DNA from: Paenibacillus montaniterrae
GTDB lineage: Bacteria; Bacillota; Bacilli; Paenibacillales; Paenibacillaceae
Assembly: GCF_018403185.1 (NCBI RefSeq)
Contig: NZ_BOSE01000004.1
Coordinates: 248,001 to 312,000 of the forward strand
Direction: 5' to 3'
Length of the DNA: 64,000 bases
Shown here: positions 44,625 through 53,410 of the stretch, one piece after another
How the letters are laid out: each line of letters opens with the position of its first letter
Position numbering within the stretch: position 1 is the first letter of the stretch
Translations under genes and position numbers: made by a program
Notes under the pieces: model-generated
Told to the model about the DNA's origin: nothing
Database searches by the model: none
What the model saw: the letters and a program-made list of their open reading frames with translations, nothing else

Positions 44625-45212
44625 TTAACCTACTGGCGCAGTAATGACTTTATCGATCAATCCATATTCCACTGCATTTTGTGCACTCATGAAATTGTCG
44701 CGATCGGTGTCACGGTCGATTTTTTCATATGGTTGACCTGTACGCTCTACGTAGATTTCATTCAGCTTTTGCTTTGTCTTTAAAATCCAATCTGCATGAA
44801 TTTTAATATCAGAAGCTTGCCCACGTACGCCGCCTAGCGGCTGATGAATCATGACCTCTGCGTTCGGCAATGCAAAGCGCTTGCCCTTCGCACCAGCAGT
44901 AAGCAGAAGAGATCCCATGCTTGCAGCCATCCCCATACAAATCGTGCTTACATCAGGTTTAATATACTGCATTGTATCGTATATTGCCATCCCTGCAGTT
45001 ACAGAACCACCAGGTGAATTGATATAAAGATGGATATCCTTTTCAGGATCTTCAGCAGCTAGAAACAGCAGCTGAGCAATTACTGAATTTGCCACATCAT
45101 CATCAATCGCACTTCCAAGAAAAATAATACGATCCTTAAGCAAGCGGGAATAAATATCGTAAGATCTTTCCCCACGATTCGTCTGTTCAACAACGACTGG
45201 AACTAAGTTCAT
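44625..45212 (-). CDS. clpP: ATP-dependent Clp protease proteolytic subunit ClpP
   Basis: A 195-residue serine protease. The catalytic Ser is in [11 protein letters not shown] near 98, His in [12 protein letters not shown] near 123, and Asp in DRDTDRDNF near 172. It forms a barrel with ClpX. It has its own sigma-A promoter at 45256-45284. No CtsR operator (tandem GGTCAAA) was seen at this promoter. Confidence 0.97.
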   Translation of the reverse strand: MNLVPVVVEQTNRGERSYDIYSRLLKDRIIFLGSAIDDDVANSVIAQLLFLAAEDPEKDIHLYINSPGGSVTAGMAIYDTMQYIKPDVSTICMGMAASMGSLLLTAGAKGKRFALPNAEVMIHQPLGGVRGQASDIKIHADWILKTKQKLNEIYVERTGQPYEKIDRDTDRDNFMSAQNAVEYGLIDKVITAPVG

Positions 45213-45255
45213 GCGATCAACCTTCTTTCAATTTAGACTTTATGCGAACACTTCT

Positions 45256-45284
45256 ATTGTATCATGTTGGAATGATGATGTCAT
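45256..45284 (-). promoter_or_regulatory. Sigma-A promoter of clpP
   Basis: On the minus strand ATGACA (45279-45284) and TACAAT (45256-45261) are 17 bp apart, ending 44 bp before the clpP start codon. Confidence 0.65.
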
Positions 45285-45387
45285 TTTTTCATCAGTCTTT
45301 AACAATTACAATCGTTATATGTATACGAACTTTCTCAAACGTTATGTATGGTGAATTTTAACATTGTCAGTACGCAGCGCCGAAGTT

Positions 45388-45422
45388 TAAAAATAAGGCA
45401 CGCTGGACACGTGCCTTATTTA
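45388..45422 (-). terminator. Terminator after tig
   Basis: Stem AAATAAGGCACG pairing with CGTGCCTTATTT around a seven-base loop, with a T run on the minus strand, 29 bp past the tig stop. Confidence 0.85.
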
Positions 45423-45450
45423 TTACGTCATTGATCGTGTGTATATCAGC

Positions 45451-46740
45451 TTAAACTGCTACGCTGTTGTCAACAAGGAATTGAATTGCTTTGCGAAGCA
45501 GCAAATCCTCAGTCAGGTTTTCCATGTTACCATTTTGCGTAAAGATGCTGCGGATTTCCTCTGCAGGACGGTTATACGCTTTGGACAGGTTTTCCAGCTC
45601 TTCGTTAATTTCCTCTTCGGAAACTTCAAGCGATTCAGCTTTAGCTACTGCTTCCAGCACAAGGTTGTTCAATACGCGTTTTTCTGCATCGCCTTTCATT
45701 TGGTCGCGAAGGGCCTGCTCGTCTTGACCAGAGAATTGGTAGTACAGATCAAGCGTCATGCCTTGCATGCGCAGGCGATTTTCGAAATCTTGCAGCATGT
45801 AGTTTTGCTCAGTTTCCACCATTGCAGCCGGAACCTCTACAGTAGCTGCTTCAGCAACCTTGGAAATCACTTCTGTTTCTTGAGCTTGCTTAGCTTCTTT
45901 TTCCTTAGTTTCTTGCAGTTTGCTAGCCAAGTCCTTTTTGAACTCTTCAAGCGTATCAAACTCGCTTACATCTTTAGCAAATTCATCATCAAGCGCAGGC
46001 AAAGATTTGCGTTTCAGCTCATGCAGCTTCACTTTGAATACTGCAGGCTTGCCCGCAAGATTTTCTGCATGGTAGCTTTCAGGGAAAGTAACTTCAATAT
46101 CTTTGAAATCGCCTAGCTGCATTCCAACTACTTGCTCTTCAAAGCCTGGGATAAATGAGCCTGATCCCAGCTCAAGCGAGTAACGCTCAGCTTTTCCGCC
46201 TTCAAATGGAGCATCGTCAACAAAGCCCTCAAAGTCGATGATCGCGATGTCGCCATCTTGTGCAGCGCCTTCTTCAACTACGTTTAGCTCAGCGTGACGT
46301 TGTTGCAAACGCTCAAGCTCTGCTGCAATTTCTTCCTCTGTCACTTCTGCAGATACTTTGGAAACCTCTACGCCTTTGTACTCGCCAAGTGTTACCTCTG
46401 GCTTAACTGTTACTTTAGCCGTAAAGATAAACTCTTGTCCTTTTCCAAATTGTGTAACATCGATTTCCGGGCGATCAACAGGCTCGATGCCTGTTTCCTT
46501 AACGGCTTCGGAATATGCCTCAGGCAATAGAATATCAATTGCATCCTGATACAGGCTTTCCACGCCAAATTTCGCTTCAAAAATTGCGCGAGGCACCTTA
46601 CCTTTGCGGAAGCCAGGTACGTTAACCTTTGCTACAACCTTTTTGAATGCTTGATCTAGAGCTGATGATACTTTGTCTGCACCAACCTCAACATTTAATG
46701 ATACAGTGTTCAGCTCTATTTTTTCCCAAGTTGCTTTCAT
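45451..46740 (-). CDS. tig: Trigger factor chaperone
   Basis: A 429-residue ribosome-bound chaperone and prolyl isomerase. The ribosome-docking signature is FRKGKVPRAIFE near 45; the FKBP-type PPIase domain lies at about 160-245 (AAQDGDIAIIDFEGFVDD); the C-terminal arms follow. Start ATG at 46740 gives MKATWEKIELN, the family start, with GGAGGGG upstream; an in-frame start 11 codons earlier is unlikely. Confidence 0.96.
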   Translation of the reverse strand: MKATWEKIELNTVSLNVEVGADKVSSALDQAFKKVVAKVNVPGFRKGKVPRAIFEAKFGVESLYQDAIDILLPEAYSEAVKETGIEPVDRPEIDVTQFGKGQEFIFTAKVTVKPEVTLGEYKGVEVSKVSAEVTEEEIAAELERLQQRHAELNVVEEGAAQDGDIAIIDFEGFVDDAPFEGGKAERYSLELGSGSFIPGFEEQVVGMQLGDFKDIEVTFPESYHAENLAGKPAVFKVKLHELKRKSLPALDDEFAKDVSEFDTLEEFKKDLASKLQETKEKEAKQAQETEVISKVAEAATVEVPAAMVETEQNYMLQDFENRLRMQGMTLDLYYQFSGQDEQALRDQMKGDAEKRVLNNLVLEAVAKAESLEVSEEEINEELENLSKAYNRPAEEIRSIFTQNGNMENLTEDLLLRKAIQFLVDNSVAV

Positions 46741-46803
46741 TTTATGCTTTCCCCTCCAAAAATGCTCATGCATTACATGTTTTCACGTCTAATAAACCAC
46801 TCT

Positions 46804-46832
46804 ATTATATACAAGTTACAACTTCTTTTCAA
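46804..46832 (-). promoter_or_regulatory. Sigma-A promoter of tig
   Basis: On the minus strand TTGAAA (46827-46832) and TATAAT (46804-46809) are separated by exactly 17 bp, a near-consensus promoter 63 bp upstream of the tig start. Confidence 0.85.
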
Positions 46833-46840
46833 GGCATGAA

Positions 46841-47785
46841 TTAACCAAGCTCCTGCAAATAGAGCGCAACGTCTCGAATTATGCGGCTAGCCTGTTCATA
46901 GCGGAAGCGATATTCGTCCGTAATTCCATATATTTCACGGATATCGTCCTCTATCGCGCGCCCGTAAACAATGAGCTGAATCGTCGTATGCAGCCCGGCT
47001 GCAAAGCAATCCTCGATATATTGATCCTCATCCAGCATCCATCCGTAGCTGCGCGTACCATACAAGCATTGCAAGCATTCCATCCATAGCTCAGTGACAA
47101 GAATTGGCATCGTTACATCGACCGATTCCAGCGCAGAGATTGCTTTTTCCAAAATCGCATTTACAGACGGCGGAAACTCATTTAGCGTGAGCGGTGTAGC
47201 CTCTATCTCGAGTATTACGCGCTCTCCTAAGCGATCCAGCTCGACCGTACCAGTCGCGCCTCTTTTTTTCAAGGTTTGCAGCGCTTTGAACTGCAGCGCA
47301 GGATGAAGCTCCTCTGTTGTCAGCCACTCAATCAATTGCTCGTCAAGCTGATCAGACTCAATAAATTCCGCACGCTCAAGCGCCAGCATATGCTGATCTG
47401 TCGAAGACGCGTCCCTAAGCAGGCTTATAATTTTAGCGCTTGCCTCCTCAGAGCTGATTGAGCCGTAATCGCCTAGGGCAGCACGTCTAAACTGCTGCTC
47501 CAGCTCTTCATTTCCATCCAGCTCATCGGCAGCATCGCCGTTGGGAAATGCTTGCTCCAGCCAGCTTAGCAGATTCCCCCATTCAAGCGCATACTGCCGT
47601 TCGTCGCCCTGGCATTGCAGCAGAAAGCGCAGCAGCTCCTTCGCTTCCTCATACATTTCCTTTTCAAGAAATTGAGTTAGCTGAAGCTGGTACTGATCGA
47701 GCATTGAAGGAAATAAATATACATTGTCTGATTGATTTTGCTTTTTACTTGGTTGATCTGAAATATTAACACCGCCTAACCGCAC
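46841..47785 (-). CDS. TPR-like protein, position of YsoA
   Basis: A protein of up to 314 residues, acidic and mostly helical, with pairs of helices resembling degenerate TPR units (QLQLTQFLEKEMYEEAKELLRFLLQC). It sits directly upstream of tig, where Bacillus subtilis has the TPR protein YsoA; equivalence is inferred from position and fold. The start is uncertain: the GTG at 47785 has a weak ribosome site, while AGGCGG lies before an in-frame ATT at codon 8 and a first ATG occurs at codon 28. The molecular role is unknown. Confidence 0.6.
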   Translation of the reverse strand: MRLGGVNISDQPSKKQNQSDNVYLFPSMLDQYQLQLTQFLEKEMYEEAKELLRFLLQCQGDERQYALEWGNLLSWLEQAFPNGDAADELDGNEELEQQFRRAALGDYGSISSEEASAKIISLLRDASSTDQHMLALERAEFIESDQLDEQLIEWLTTEELHPALQFKALQTLKKRGATGTVELDRLGERVILEIEATPLTLNEFPPSVNAILEKAISALESVDVTMPILVTELWMECLQCLYGTRSYGWMLDEDQYIEDCFAAGLHTTIQLIVYGRAIEDDIREIYGITDEYRFRYEQASRIIRDVALYLQELG

Positions 47786-47901
47786 ATGAAATAAGGCTTT
47801 TTGAACAAACTTTTACTCTATCTATCGTCAAATTATAGCATGATGTAAACAAATAAAAAATCAGCTCCGAAAATTTTTTTTATTTTTTTCCGAAAAAGAT
47901 A

Positions 47902-47930
47902 TTGTCAATTCAAAAATTGTCTGTTATATT
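47902..47930 (+). promoter_or_regulatory. Promoter of the tRNA-Arg gene
   Basis: TTGTCA (47902-47907) and TATATT (47925-47930) are separated by 17 bp and end 11 bp before the mature tRNA, the usual geometry for a single tRNA gene. Confidence 0.75.
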
Positions 47931-47941
47931 ATTAGACATGC

Positions 47942-48018
47942 GTCTCAGTAGCTCAGTTGGATAGAGCACTCGCCTTCTAAGCGAGTTGTCGGGGGTTCGA
48001 ATCCCTCCTGGGACGCCA
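47942..48018 (+). tRNA. tRNA-Arg, anticodon UCU
   Basis: A 77-nt cloverleaf. Acceptor stem GTCTCAG/CTGGGAC, D-arm with GCTCAGTTGGATAGAGC, anticodon stem CTCGC/GCGAG around CTTCTAA with anticodon TCT, T-arm GGGGG-TTCGAAT-CCCTC, discriminator G, and an encoded CCA. It is a + strand gene in the gap between the ysoA-like gene and the mannanase. Confidence 0.96.
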
Positions 48019-48053
48019 GTAGAACGATTTGAGCCTTGGCTTTATACATAAGA

Positions 48054-48096
48054 AAACGCCTGAACCCCTTTATATGATTGGGATTCAGGCGTTTTT
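48054..48096 (+). terminator. Terminator after tRNA-Arg, possibly bidirectional
   Basis: Stem AACGCCTGAA...TTCAGGCGTT with extended CCCC/GGGA-like pairing, followed by TTTTT on the + strand. An A run precedes it, so it could also stop minus-strand transcription from the mannanase gene. Confidence 0.85.
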
Positions 48097-48262
48097 GCTA
48101 TTAGGCTAGGTTAATGTTAAATTGCACCAAAACAACTCCCGGCAGCCACCCCTTTGGGAGATATGCGATCAATCTCAACCAAATCAGCCAAGCCGATTTC
48201 CAGCTTCTCTAAAAAGAAAGTACCTCGTCCTCGACTTCGCGGCTCCAAAGTGAGCACTCCGT

Positions 48263-50842
48263 TTATGGCTCAATCCCCCATACAAGCTGACCGTTCAAAT
48301 AGCCGGTTACCTGTTCATGATTGGCGAACTGATTGGCGGTTGCATGAAACGAGTAATCATCAGCCTGGTTGTAATTGGACCAGTCGTTTTTGGAGAAGCG
48401 AGCTTGAATTTCTGCGCTTTGCCCAGGGTTAAGCGTTCCAGCAGCGCTCGTAAAGCCAATTTCCAAGTAATAGTCAGCTCCGGCAACCGGATTATCCAGC
48501 TTCACAAATTGGCTGGTTACGTTCGCACTGCCGATGCTGGCCCAGTCGCTCCAGAAACTTTGAGCTTTCTCGCCATCAATCGTGTAATAGTAGCGCAATT
48601 TTACATCACTAAGCTGAATCGCCGAATCCCCGTTATTGATAATTTTAAATTTAGGCGAAATTCCGTTCGTAGAGGCGCTCGTATTGCCATTGAAGGCTTG
48701 AATCGTTAACTCCGCCGCGGGTGCAGGGACGCTGCTGTCCACAACATTTACGGTAAGCTCAGCGTTGTTTCCTCCATTAAACTGGAAGGTGATCACATTT
48801 GCGCCAAGCGACAGCGTTGCAAGATACGATTTATTTAAAACGACCTCAGTGCTTGAAGCCACGTAGTCTTGTCCCGCTTGTAGTGTATCATTGCCATTGA
48901 CAATGCTAGTCAGCTGATGCCCATCTAATGAAAGCGTTACGGCAATATCCTGCTGCAAATTTACCGCTTTATCAAATGTCGCATTTACAGGAGAAATCGC
49001 AGCGCTTGGTGTCGAATCGACTACTTTCACCTTCAATACCGGATCTTGCCCTTGATTAAAATCAAAGACAATCGAATGCTCGCCAACCGGAAGTTGAGCA
49101 AGGTATTCTTTTTTCAGCAGCAGCGTGCTTCCATTCCATGTATAATCCTCGTTCTCGCTCAATGCATTTCCGCCTGCGCGAATCGCGTTTAGTGTATTGC
49201 CGTTACTATTCACGGTTATCGCTTTGTCGCTTTGATTAGGCGCATACTTGTCAAATTCGACGCTAACGGGAGAGATCGACGCACTCGGATTAGGATTTTC
49301 AACCTTCAAATTAGGCAGCTCGTCCAAGGTAATCACATAGTCGCTTTGATAAAGCGTCGTCAGAGTTGCTGGATAGTTAAAGGCGGTGCTCATGAGATGC
49401 TCGCCATACCATGGGCAGAAGTAGAGCCAGCCCGCTTTTTCCTCTATCAGATTTTGCAGACTTGGTACGGTATCGTTCTCTGTCATCGCTACCATTTTCG
49501 TCCCGTCGGTTAAGTCTACGAGCTGATAGAAAATTGAAGTAATCGCATCCTCATTAGGCACGCCCGACAAGCCGTCATAACGATTGTAAATGGTATTGTA
49601 TTTATCATAGCCAACAATATCTACTTGATCGTCGCCAGGATACCAAGCAGGAGAAGTGCTATATACATAGCTGTTGTAGGTCCAGATTAAATTGTGCACG
49701 CCGTATGTCTCTGTCAGCTCGGTATAGAGCAGATCCCACAGCTGCTTGTACACATCTGCGCCTGCTGAAGCCCACCAGAACCACGCGCCTTCGCCGTTCA
49801 ATCCGCCGTTGCCCTCCGCCTCATGATAAGGACGGAAAATTACCGGCACATTGTTTTCCTGCAGGATGAGCAGCTGCTCCGCCAAATCCTCAATCGTCAT
49901 CATCACATACTGATATTCCTTCGTACCAGGAATGACTGCATTTGCTGTATTAAAATTCGTTTCTGTCGGCTTGTAGGTGGCTTCCTTCCAATCTACAAAC
50001 TCCCCGAGCTCATAAGAGTTAAAGTCGCGCGGCACATTGATATGCCAGCAGGCTGTCGCAATCCCGCCGCGGTTATTCACCCAATCGATCATTCGATCGG
50101 TTGTGCCGTCCTCCCAGCCGTATAATGGATTATAGTTCATAAAATCGAAGCCGCGGATCGCCGGATATTTTCCGGTCAAATTGTAGATCCAGTCAAATTC
50201 CAGCTCAAAATTGCCGTCATTGCCGCCGCCATAAATTTCCTGCTGACCGGATATAATATGATTGCCGTAAACGTCCGTTAAATAATTCATCAATAGCTGT
50301 GTTTCAGGTGTCGCGAGAGGGTCGGAAAGGACTGGCTGCACATCAAGGGGATCAAGATCGGCAAAATCTACTGTGAAGGTGTCAAAATAAGCGAAGCCCC
50401 AGCCAGCCTTCAGTTGGATGGTGTTGCTTCCTTGCGTCAGCTTGTGAAAGCCAAAATCGAAATTGGACCACTCGGTTGTATACGGCAGCATGTAGGAGCC
50501 CTTCGTAGCGCCATTAACCGTTAAATATTGAAGCCTGCCATCAGGACTAAGCTCCTGCATATATCTAGTTGAGATCTCATACATGCCTGTTTCCGGAACG
50601 GTTACCGTGAAGGTAATCGTACCAGAGTTTTGCATCCAGACAAATCCGTCACCCGAGAAGCCGGGCTTAGGCTGTCCGTAAATTTGAGTCACTACTTGAA
50701 GATCTGAGGTGAGCTGTGCGTCTTCTCCTTCAATCGTGAAAAGGACGCTGTCTGCTTGAACGGGGACAACCATTAATCCAAGCAATAAAGCTAGTGTAAC
50801 GATAAATGCGCTCGACTTTCGGAACAAACGTTTCATTTTCAT
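48263..50842 (-). CDS. Secreted multidomain GH26 beta-mannanase
   Basis: An 859-residue secreted enzyme. Domains in order: signal peptide (1-30, ending VPVQA), a CBM6/35-like module (31-165), a GH26 catalytic domain (about 175-515), two CBM_X2-type Ig-like modules (about 520-610 and 615-700), and a C-terminal CBM3-type cellulose-binding module (about 710-859). The acid/base glutamate is in FRPYHEAEGN and the nucleophile in AMTENDT; ACWHINVPRDF matches the substrate histidine. It should cut beta-1,4-mannan in plant cell walls while held on cellulose by CBM3. It is monocistronic and has a perfect cre site upstream. Confidence 0.92.
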   Translation of the reverse strand: MKMKRLFRKSSAFIVTLALLLGLMVVPVQADSVLFTIEGEDAQLTSDLQVVTQIYGQPKPGFSGDGFVWMQNSGTITFTVTVPETGMYEISTRYMQELSPDGRLQYLTVNGATKGSYMLPYTTEWSNFDFGFHKLTQGSNTIQLKAGWGFAYFDTFTVDFADLDPLDVQPVLSDPLATPETQLLMNYLTDVYGNHIISGQQEIYGGGNDGNFELEFDWIYNLTGKYPAIRGFDFMNYNPLYGWEDGTTDRMIDWVNNRGGIATACWHINVPRDFNSYELGEFVDWKEATYKPTETNFNTANAVIPGTKEYQYVMMTIEDLAEQLLILQENNVPVIFRPYHEAEGNGGLNGEGAWFWWASAGADVYKQLWDLLYTELTETYGVHNLIWTYNSYVYSTSPAWYPGDDQVDIVGYDKYNTIYNRYDGLSGVPNEDAITSIFYQLVDLTDGTKMVAMTENDTVPSLQNLIEEKAGWLYFCPWYGEHLMSTAFNYPATLTTLYQSDYVITLDELPNLKVENPNPSASISPVSVEFDKYAPNQSDKAITVNSNGNTLNAIRAGGNALSENEDYTWNGSTLLLKKEYLAQLPVGEHSIVFDFNQGQDPVLKVKVVDSTPSAAISPVNATFDKAVNLQQDIAVTLSLDGHQLTSIVNGNDTLQAGQDYVASSTEVVLNKSYLATLSLGANVITFQFNGGNNAELTVNVVDSSVPAPAAELTIQAFNGNTSASTNGISPKFKIINNGDSAIQLSDVKLRYYYTIDGEKAQSFWSDWASIGSANVTSQFVKLDNPVAGADYYLEIGFTSAAGTLNPGQSAEIQARFSKNDWSNYNQADDYSFHATANQFANHEQVTGYLNGQLVWGIEP

Positions 50843-50894
50843 CTTTCCTTTCCATGTAAAAAAATGATAAATAATTGTTCTATCTATCAGATCA

Positions 50895-50908
50895 TGGTAG
50901 CGCTTTCA
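50895..50908 (-). promoter_or_regulatory. cre site (CcpA operator) of the mannanase gene
   Basis: On the minus strand TGAAAGCGCTACCA matches the consensus TGWAANCGNTNNCA at every defined base. A possible promoter, TTACAA 16 bp before TATCTT, lies just upstream, so CcpA would block at or near the transcription start. This predicts glucose repression of the mannanase. Confidence 0.8.
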
Positions 50909-50979
50909 AATAAAAGATAGCATATTCCCCAATTTTTGTAAATATATCGACATAGAAATTTTTTACATTTCATTTTTCG

Positions 50980-51138
50980 CTACTCTTCTTCCTCCTTCTC
51001 CTGCGGCTGCTTCCAGGGCGGATCACCATATGTATGCAAATATCGGTTAATATAATGCACCAGAAGTGGAATTGCGATTAACAATAACGTACATAGGATG
51101 ACGATTGGATTAAGCAGCAGGTCATAGCGAAGCTCCAT
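50980..51138 (-). CDS. Small membrane protein of the germination operon, candidate D subunit
   Basis: A 52-residue ORF right after the gerC-type gene (14 bp gap), with AAAGGAG seven bases before the ATG. It begins MELRYDLLLNPIVIL, has one strong membrane segment (about residues 8-28), an HYINRYLHTYGDPPW linker, and a highly acidic end (KEEEE). Several gerA-type operons contain a small fourth membrane protein (D subunit), so that identity is plausible from position and size. I did not recognise the exact family. It is followed by the mannanase promoter region. Confidence 0.65.
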   Translation of the reverse strand: MELRYDLLLNPIVILCTLLLIAIPLLVHYINRYLHTYGDPPWKQPQEKEEEE

Positions 51139-51152
51139 CTTGATTCGCTCCT

Positions 51153-52304
51153 TTATTTTGATTTGGTGACGGTGCCTATTGTTGTAACTTTCACATCAAC
51201 CTTTACATTAATGTTGCACTGACTATATATAAATTCGCCGCGATCCCAGTCATCGCCGTATTTTTTCCACAAATGATACTGCTGCTCGTACAGCTTGCTG
51301 CCAAACCCTAAAAAATCTGAGCGATATTCATTTTGTGATTTGTCAATAACCCGGGATATATACTGTTTTATTTTGTCTTCCACCTTCAATTTGATTTCTT
51401 CGTTTAATTGCTCCATCATTTCTACTTCCTCCAGACCTGATTCTCCGATTACGCCTTTAACAGATATAATGAGATCAAACATGGGCAAGCCGTGCGGACC
51501 TTCACTCACTTTAATCATGCGACGAAACTCTCGCACTTCGAACAGCAGCTTTCGCTGATCAGTATTCAGCTCCAACGAAGCCGTTCTCACCGTGCCCAAA
51601 ATCATATTTCGCCCGGTCGTTTCGGCCTCGTTCAAATATCCGATAAGCCTATGATCTCTCCCGTTAAATACGGCAGCTCCAGAGGTAGAAATTCTGTCCC
51701 CTTCTACCTTATGCACTCTTGGCAGCGCATAGCTTGAATTAGACAAAAGCAAATCATGCAGATCGCCTATATTAGTAGGCGGCGTTATTGATTCACTCTT
51801 ATCGGGGTTTTCTTGCGTCGAGCTTATATATTGTACAGGCAGCGTCTCAATCCCCGATCTGATTTTCAACATATCACTCGCCTTGCCATTGGAGATCATA
51901 ATTTTAGAGGCTCTCCGGCTTTCATGATCTCGCACAAATACGTCCAAAATATCTCCCATATGTTCTGTTCTAGCCAATTCATCGGAAATGATAATGACTT
52001 GATTGTGGGCCAAGTAGGGCGAGCGGCTCATTTCATTAGACATATTGCGCGCTGCCTTAAATACTGTGTCCGCGGTTGAGGTAAGGTTAATATACGGACT
52101 GCCTCCTTCATCCTTTTGCCCGCTGCCCCCTTTCATTTGCACGGGCAGCACAATTTGAAAGGTGAGTGCAATTTTCCCATCCTCTGCGACATCCAAAGCA
52201 GATCCGACAACAAAGCCTCTCTCTTCAATTTCAATTTGGTCCCAGCAGCCTGTCATAAGCAATAAAAGAGCAGCAGCAAGCATAGCTTTAATTAATTTAT
52301 TCAT
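51153..52304 (-). CDS. Spore germination receptor C subunit, Ger(x)C family lipoprotein
   Basis: A 383-residue lipoprotein with a signal peptide and lipobox LLLMTGC at residues 13-20, so Cys is lipidated at the spore inner membrane. The three-domain Ger(x)C pattern is visible: VGSALDVAEDGKIALTFQIVLP, RNMSNEMSRSPYLAHNQVIIISDELAR, and the KVEDKIKQYISR helical region. Its start overlaps the gerB-type stop by eight bases. Confidence 0.93.
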   Translation of the reverse strand: MNKLIKAMLAAALLLLMTGCWDQIEIEERGFVVGSALDVAEDGKIALTFQIVLPVQMKGGSGQKDEGGSPYINLTSTADTVFKAARNMSNEMSRSPYLAHNQVIIISDELARTEHMGDILDVFVRDHESRRASKIMISNGKASDMLKIRSGIETLPVQYISSTQENPDKSESITPPTNIGDLHDLLLSNSSYALPRVHKVEGDRISTSGAAVFNGRDHRLIGYLNEAETTGRNMILGTVRTASLELNTDQRKLLFEVREFRRMIKVSEGPHGLPMFDLIISVKGVIGESGLEEVEMMEQLNEEIKLKVEDKIKQYISRVIDKSQNEYRSDFLGFGSKLYEQQYHLWKKYGDDWDRGEFIYSQCNINVKVDVKVTTIGTVTKSK

Positions 52305-53400
52305 GCGCTCTTCCTCCCTTAAGTTTGACCATTAGAAGCAGCAACGCTGGAATGAACCACGCAACGCCAATTCCAAAATAGCTGATCCAATCTGCAAATA
52401 TATGCAGCTCATACAAGCCGCTAGGCAGCAAGCCAATAATGTACATCAACGGCAGCAACGCAGTGATGATGCTGATCCTTCGAGCCTTTGGAAAAATCGA
52501 CATCACACCCACGATTGCGACATCAAGGGCCATTACATTGGTACAGAATAAAGAGATTAGCCAAATGACAAAGAAGAAAAACTCAAATCTTTCAAATACT
52601 TCTCCCGGAACCTCAACCTCCTTTGCCAATTCAGCTATCGGATATAAGGTGTGCTCTGTTACAACTGATCCAAAAACGGCGATTACAACAATAAAAAGCA
52701 GTAAATACAAAACAGTTGAAATCATTACTCCATAAACGATGGGCGCTGTTGCCTTCTTCTTTTTGAAAACGAAAATGTTATAGAACAACATAATTTCTAC
52801 GCCTAAATAGGATAGTATCGTTTCTTTGGACGCTTGTAATATACCAGTAAAATCCGACTTCAATACAGGGAGCAGATGATGAACGTCAAAGCTCCCAATA
52901 TTCAAAATAACGATTGCTAGCAAAATACAAACCAGTACCGGAAAAAACAGCAGGTTCAATCTTACCAGCGCGATGCTTGGACCGGCGACGCCATATGCAA
53001 GCACCAGCAAGAAGATAAACCCGATAAATTCCTCTGGCGTGTTATCAAATAAATACAGTCTTGTAATTGTCGATACACCGCGAATTTGATAGCTGACAAA
53101 TAATAAAAAGTATAGGGTGAAGCAGAGCGTTAATATATGTGCTGCTTGGCGATTGACAATACGAGTCACCATCGTATGATAATGTTCGCCCGGAAAAGAC
53201 TCCCCCAATTTCCCGATCAGCCATGCAAATAGTATGGCCACTCCGCCCCCAAGCAAAACAGAGATCCAGCCGTCTGAGGAGACGGTCGTTTTGACAATGG
53301 TATTTGGCAGCGTCAGGATGCCGAAGCCAATAATCATATTGCTTACCGTATATACAATTTCTTTATTGCTCATTTGCTCATTAATCAATTCGTTTTTCAT
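52297..53400 (-). CDS. Spore germination receptor B subunit, GerAB-type permease
   Basis: A 367-residue integral membrane protein with ten hydrophobic segments of the GerAB/amino acid-permease (APC-like) family. The opening SNKEIVYTVSNMIIGFGILTLPNTIV is typical. In characterised receptors the B subunit binds the germinant. The ligand is not predictable from this sequence. Confidence 0.93.
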   Translation of the reverse strand: MKNELINEQMSNKEIVYTVSNMIIGFGILTLPNTIVKTTVSSDGWISVLLGGGVAILFAWLIGKLGESFPGEHYHTMVTRIVNRQAAHILTLCFTLYFLLFVSYQIRGVSTITRLYLFDNTPEEFIGFIFLLVLAYGVAGPSIALVRLNLLFFPVLVCILLAIVILNIGSFDVHHLLPVLKSDFTGILQASKETILSYLGVEIMLFYNIFVFKKKKATAPIVYGVMISTVLYLLLFIVVIAVFGSVVTEHTLYPIAELAKEVEVPGEVFERFEFFFFVIWLISLFCTNVMALDVAIVGVMSIFPKARRISIITALLPLMYIIGLLPSGLYELHIFADWISYFGIGVAWFIPALLLLMVKLKGGRAHE

Positions 53401-53410
53401 AAATTAACTA

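Noticed and set aside
45213..45300. CtsR operator at clpP
   Set aside because: No tandem GGTCAAA heptads on either strand in the clpP promoter.
48117..48248. Possible 43-residue ORF on the minus strand downstream of the mannanase (TTG start, GGAG upstream)
   Set aside because: Short, non-ATG start, no family resemblance, and a competing open frame on the other strand covers the same bases.
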